Shown: positions 7,580 through 10,838 of the stretch, piece by piece
Layout: the number at the start of each line of letters is the position of its first letter
How positions within the stretch are numbered: position 1 is the stretch's first letter
Assembly (NCBI GenBank): GCA_000827495.1
Contig: KN817671.1
Coordinates: 1-10,838 of the forward strand
Origin: Hypholoma sublateritium FD-334 SS-4
Lineage: Eukaryota > Basidiomycota > Agaricomycetes > Agaricales > Strophariaceae
Direction: 5' to 3'
DNA length: 10,838 nucleotides
Notes under the pieces: generated by a model
What the model saw: only the letters and a program-made list of their open reading frames with translations
Database searches by the model: none
What the model was told of the DNA's origin: nothing
Position numbers and translations under genes: made by a program

Positions 7580-8408
7580 TATGAAAAGTTTGCTGTACTT
7601 CTAGACCTATTCCCCATATAAAATTGGTATCACCTGAAAGCTATAAATGAGGAGATTCAGAATATATTTTTTATAGGTGAATGTGGCAGGTATTGGTGAA
7701 GCAATTGAGGAGGTGATATTATGGTTGAATCTGCTTACAAATCATTCCCAACTCAGACTACATGATGATACATACCTCCTCCTGCCCCTCCTACTTGCCC
7801 TACACCCCAAATCATGGTGCAGTTTTGAAGATATAGGTGCATTGTTGATGCTGGTAAAAGATGGGACCATGGGGGTCAATATTCATTGAGATATTGAATG
7901 GTCTATCTTGCTGGTGATGAAAACAGGCAAAAAAGTGAAATCAGTAGGCTATTCACCACCTTCCACTTCACCTATTCACACAATTAAACTACCAAATTGA
8001 AGATATAGATTGACTGATTCTACTATTAAAATTTGGGGTGCTGAAGCAAAGTATTCATAAAAATATTGAGCAAGCAATAGTTGCTGCAAGGTTTTGACCC
8101 AAAAATAGTCAAAAAAAGCAGACTACATGTCTATTTCTCACCTTCCAGTCCTCCTATTCACACATTTAAAACATCATTTGAAAGTTACAGATGAGCTGAT
8201 CTCTCCTATGTATTTAAATGTGGAGGGACAGCAATATTTGTGGAGGAATTGAGTGGTACATCTGCATGATCTATTTATNTGCCGAGTTTCTGATCTAAAA
8301 ATAGGTACAAAAAAGCGAAGTACATCCACTACCATCTTTCTGCATCCATCCCTTAATAGTTTTCTATGCTGGGGGAAACCCATCTATAAATTTTTAATAA
8401 ATCTAAAT
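7580..8408 (+). repeat. Direct repeat copy 2, downstream of the transposase block
   Basis: This is the fuller copy of the repeat at 2957-3545. It starts near AAAGTTTGCTG and retains a 210-bp segment (7711-7918) missing from copy 1. The clear match ends near 8370, after ACTACCATCTTTCTGCATCC and CATCCCTTAAT, and weak similarity continues to about 8408. An open frame of 60-70 codons (from 8253) also exists in copy 1 (from 3425), but only because the DNA is duplicated; there is no independent evidence that it is coding. The 5'-truncated Ty3/Gypsy element begins within about 50 bp of the repeat's end. Confidence 0.85.
7672..7985. repeat. Imperfect inverted repeat within copy 2
   Basis: TATAGGTGAATGTGGCAGGT with the following GGTGAAG (about 7672-7702) is an imperfect reverse complement of the CTATTCACC...CACTTCACCTATT stretch (about 7949-7977). 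The intervening segment includes the 210 bp missing from copy 1. The match needs several small gaps, so this is tentative. Confidence 0.35.
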
Positions 8409-8454
8409 TGCCTATCCCAGCAAAAATGGAGAAATTTGGCCCAGCCATTACTGA

Positions 8455-9282
8455 GATANAAATGATTATCTTCGACTTCACCAAATAGCTGGGGCCATTG
8501 ACATAAGCAACCAGAAGATCGCCGACTTTATGAGAGATCTCAAGGCTGCCTTTGATTCCACTACAGAGGAAACAGACGCCGAAAACGAATTGAGAATTCT
8601 CAAACAAGGAACCATGCCAGCAGAAGAATTCTTCACCGAATTCGAACTCTTATGTGGAAGAGCAAAGATCATCGATGACAAGCACAAGATTGAACTCCTC
8701 AAACAGACAATGAACCAAAGACTTCTCACCAAGATTGTGTACTCCGAAAGTCCTCCCAAGACATTTACTCAGTGGAAAGATAAAGCCATTCGTTTCAACC
8801 AGAACTGGAGACTCGCTCAAGCTATGCTGGGAAAACCAATCCCCAAAGACAAGGGCAGGAACAACCAGAACCAGGGAGCCAGATACACCGGAACCAGATA
8901 CCCAAGCCGCTATGGTCAAGAAAGAACCANTACCAGAGACCCAAACGCAATGGACATCGACGCCATGACCACAGACGAACGATATGACCTCCTGAGGAAA
9001 GGAGCCTGTTTCAATTGCAAACAAACAGGCCACATGGCCAAAGACTGCCCGAAAAAGCGATCCAATCCACCTCGATCTGACAAACCATGGTGGAAAGAGC
9101 AAGAACCCAGATCAGGAAACAACAATTATGCCAAATCGAGTAACAGATCTACGGAGAACTCCGAACATGCTGCTCGCAAGTTCACCAAGGACGCAGCCAG
9201 GAAATTCATCCGTGAAATCGAATGGGAAAATGAAGACGAAAAGGAGGCTTTCTTGAACGAATACGATCCAGAGGATTTTTGA
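8455..9282 (+). CDS. gag: Gag polyprotein, N-terminally truncated
   Basis: Gag forms the capsid-like particle that packages the retrotransposon RNA. The frame is open from 8455 (after a TGA at 8452) to the TGA at 9280; the first ATG is 8530, giving 250 residues. From that Met, residues about 2-95 resemble the C-terminal half of the retrotransposon gag domain (DLKAAFD, then LKQGTMPAEEFFTEFELL, then FTQWKDKAIRFNQNW). A basic, Asn/Gln/Arg-rich linker follows. A single CCHC zinc knuckle lies at C160-C163-H168-C173 (CFNCKQTGHMAKDC), followed by a Lys/Ser/Asn-rich tail and an acidic end ([16 protein letters not shown]). The upstream half of the domain, normally with the helix bearing a conserved Trp, is missing, so ATG 8530 is probably an internal Met. 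An ambiguous base lies at 8930, and another at 8459 in the upstream extension. Confidence 0.88.
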   Translation, partial: DXNDYLRLHQIAGAIDISNQKIADFMRDLKAAFDSTTEETDAENELRILKQGTMPAEEFFTEFELLCGRAKIIDDKHKIELLKQTMNQRLLTKIVYSESPPKTFTQWKDKAIRFNQNWRLAQAMLGKPIPKDKGRNNQNQGARYTGTRYPSRYGQERTXTRDPNAMDIDAMTTDERYDLLRKGACFNCKQTGHMAKDCPKKRSNPPRSDKPWWKEQEPRSGNNNYAKSSNRSTENSEHAARKFTKDAARKFIREIEWENEDEKEAFLNEYDPEDF

Positions 9283-10838
9283 ATTGGGAGAATAGACCGG
9301 CGTATATCTCTCCTTCTTTTCATATTCACAATGTACAAGTAGCTCGAAATGAGAAATTTACCATGCTCCCCATTTCCATTTCGAGTGAAAGTACAAATGA
9401 ATCAATCTCCGGAATAAAAGCACTTATCGACTGTGGAGCACAAGGACAATTCATCGACCAAAACTTCGTTCAAAAAAACGACCTCAGGAAGATCCCCTTG
9501 AAAAAGAAGATCCAGGTATTCAACGTAGACGGAACCAAGAACAAGAAGGGAACCATCTTACACAAAGTAATACTGACTTTTAATTCAGGAAAACAAAAGT
9601 TTAAGGAAGAATTCTTGGTAACAGGATTAGGAAAACAGAAAATAATCCTAGGACACCCATGGCTCAAAAGGTACAATCCCAACATAGATTGGACGACAGG
9701 GAAAATAACTTGGAGACATTCAAAATTCTTTCACCAAGACTCCTCTTCACGGGACAAAGAATCATGGATACAATACCAAGTCGCAAAGTCGCAAAGTCTG
9801 GCTCAAGAAACGAAGAAACCATTGAAAACATTACAAGAAATGGTACCTAAGGAATACCACGAATACTTGGAAATCTTCGACAAGAAAACGTCAGACCGTT
9901 TACCCGAACACAAACCATGGGATCACAAAATCGAGCTTAAGGAAGGGTTCAAACCNAAGTCTCACAAAATATATCCACTAACGCAAAAGGAAGAAGAACA
10001 GACGAAGAAATTTATTGATGAAAATTTGGACAAAGAATATATTAGTCCATCGAAATCAGAAATGGCGTCGTCATTCTTCTTTGTAGCCAAGAAAAACGGA
10101 GAACTGCGACCATGCCAAGACTACCGATATCTCAATGAATGGACGGTCAAGGATGCATACCCGTTACCCCTAATCAGCGACCTAATGGACAAGCTTAAAG
10201 GGGCAAAATTCTTTACAAAAATGGATATTCGATGGGGATACAACAACATCCGAATATGCGAAGGAGATCAATGGAAAGGAGCCTTCAAGACAAAATTCGG
10301 ATTATTCGAACCAAACGTGATGTTCTTCGGCATGTGTAACTCACCAGCAACTTTTCAATCAATGATGGATCACATATTCAAAAATCATTTGGAAAAGAAT
10401 TTTGTGATTATCTATATGGACGACATCCTCATCTACGCCCAAACGCGAGAAGAATTGGAAAAATACACTCGAATGGTATTGGAAACCCTGCGAAAACACG
10501 ATCTCTACCTCAAACCAGAGAAATGCGAATTTGCAGTGCCAAAAGTCGATTATCTAGGAGTTGTTATCTCTGAAGGAAAACTATCCATGGACCCCAAAAA
10601 GGTAGCAGGACTAAAGGATTGGCCGACACCAAAGACCACCAAGCAAGTACGGTCCTTCCTAGGATTTGGAAACTTTTATAGGAAGTTCATACGAAAATAT
10701 TCGGAGGTGGCCCGACCTCTGAACGAACTACTAAAGAAAGACCAACAATTTGAATGGACACAGGAAGCCGACGAAGCATTCAAAGAACTAAAGCGACGGT
10801 TCACAGAAGAACCAGTGCTGATTATGCCAGACCAATCA
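9234..10838 (+). CDS. pol: Pol polyprotein (protease, reverse transcriptase, start of RNase H), 3' end outside the window
   Basis: Pol copies the element's RNA into DNA and processes the polyprotein. Its frame, -1 to gag, is open from 9234 (after TGA 9231) to the window end, 535 codons without a stop. The retropepsin-like protease lies at about 9400-9690: active-site stretch [13 protein letters not shown] with the Asp at 9429, and the flap-distal motif IILGHPWL near 9645. A linker leads to the reverse transcriptase: [47 protein letters not shown] with the first catalytic Asp at 10224, [12 protein letters not shown], and YMDD at 10413-10424. The thumb/connection region ([11 protein letters not shown]) and [11 protein letters not shown] lead into RNase H. 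The WGYNNIRI form is, to my knowledge, typical of agaricomycete Ty3/Gypsy elements. One ambiguous base lies at 9956. Integrase is expected beyond the window. Confidence 0.93.
9274..9282 (+). promoter_or_regulatory. Candidate -1 frameshift site at the gag-pol overlap
   Basis: Gag and pol overlap by 49 nt (9234-9282), with pol in the -1 frame. The gag frame ends GAT TTT TGA. The run of five T at 9276-9280 lets the Phe tRNA slip back one base from TTT to TTT and continue as TTG in the pol frame. It is not a full X-XXY-YYZ heptamer because the stop occupies the A site. No downstream pseudoknot was checked. Confidence 0.45.

Larger units (their letters stand above)
8455..10838 (+). mobile_element. 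Ty3/Gypsy LTR retrotransposon, 5'-truncated and running off the window
   Basis: Overlapping gag and pol frames carry zinc knuckle, protease, reverse transcriptase and the connection to RNase H, in the Ty3/Gypsy order up to the window end. No LTR, primer-binding site or gag N-terminal half is found upstream; the open gag frame starts abruptly within about 50 bp of repeat copy 2. The element is more CpG-rich than the preceding DNA and has no internal stops or frameshifts in what is visible, so it is fairly young despite the truncation. Integrase, polypurine tract and 3' LTR would lie beyond 10838. Confidence 0.88.

Noticed and set aside
2957..8408. Direct repeats interpreted as the LTRs of a retrotransposon
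   Set aside because: No TG...CA ends, target duplication, primer-binding site or retroelement genes between them; the enclosed gene is a DDE transposase.
8650..9102. Minus-strand open frame of 150 codons opposite gag
   Set aside because: Antisense to a well-supported gag with zinc knuckle; no features of its own.

Overview
The window looks like transposon-dense intergenic DNA from a basidiomycete fungus, most likely an agaricomycete. The grounds are a decayed DDE transposase gene with 52-60 bp phase-0 introns (GTAAG donors, CAG or TAG acceptors), a Ty3/Gypsy pol with the fungal-type reverse transcriptase motif WGYNNIRI, and no recognisable host gene, tRNA or rRNA. The placement rests on protein features, not on a search.

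Region 1 (84-2432) is a non-autonomous inverted-repeat DNA element (MITE-like) with arms of about 332 bp. Its left arm is split by a 1.4 kb insertion (324-1717) with TG...CA ends, so the left arm is found in two pieces (84-323 and 1718-1811). Region 2 (2433-2956) is AT-rich and has no supported gene. Region 3 (2957-8408) is a CpG-poor block: two direct-repeat copies (2957-3545 and 7580-8408) flank a multi-exon pogo/DDE_1-type transposase pseudogene (3644-6243) and a second unrecognised reading frame (6302-7148). A 401 bp solo LTR (6403-6803) with a perfect 5-bp target duplication interrupts that second frame. Region 4 (about 8455 to the window end) is a 5'-truncated but open Ty3/Gypsy element. 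Gag and pol overlap in a -1 relation, and pol carries protease, reverse transcriptase and the start of RNase H before running off the window.

The block is a mosaic of ages. The transposase has 14 in-frame stops before its likely natural end, 10 of them TGA, but only one evident frameshift. The two direct-repeat copies differ almost only by transitions, and I see no CpG at all from 6809 to 8282. The solo LTR and the Ty3 element are CpG-rich and carry no such damage. The simplest reading is that older repeats were methylated or hypermutated (cytosine deamination, RIP-like) and younger LTR elements arrived later. I found no evidence of a defence system, CRISPR array or gene cluster.
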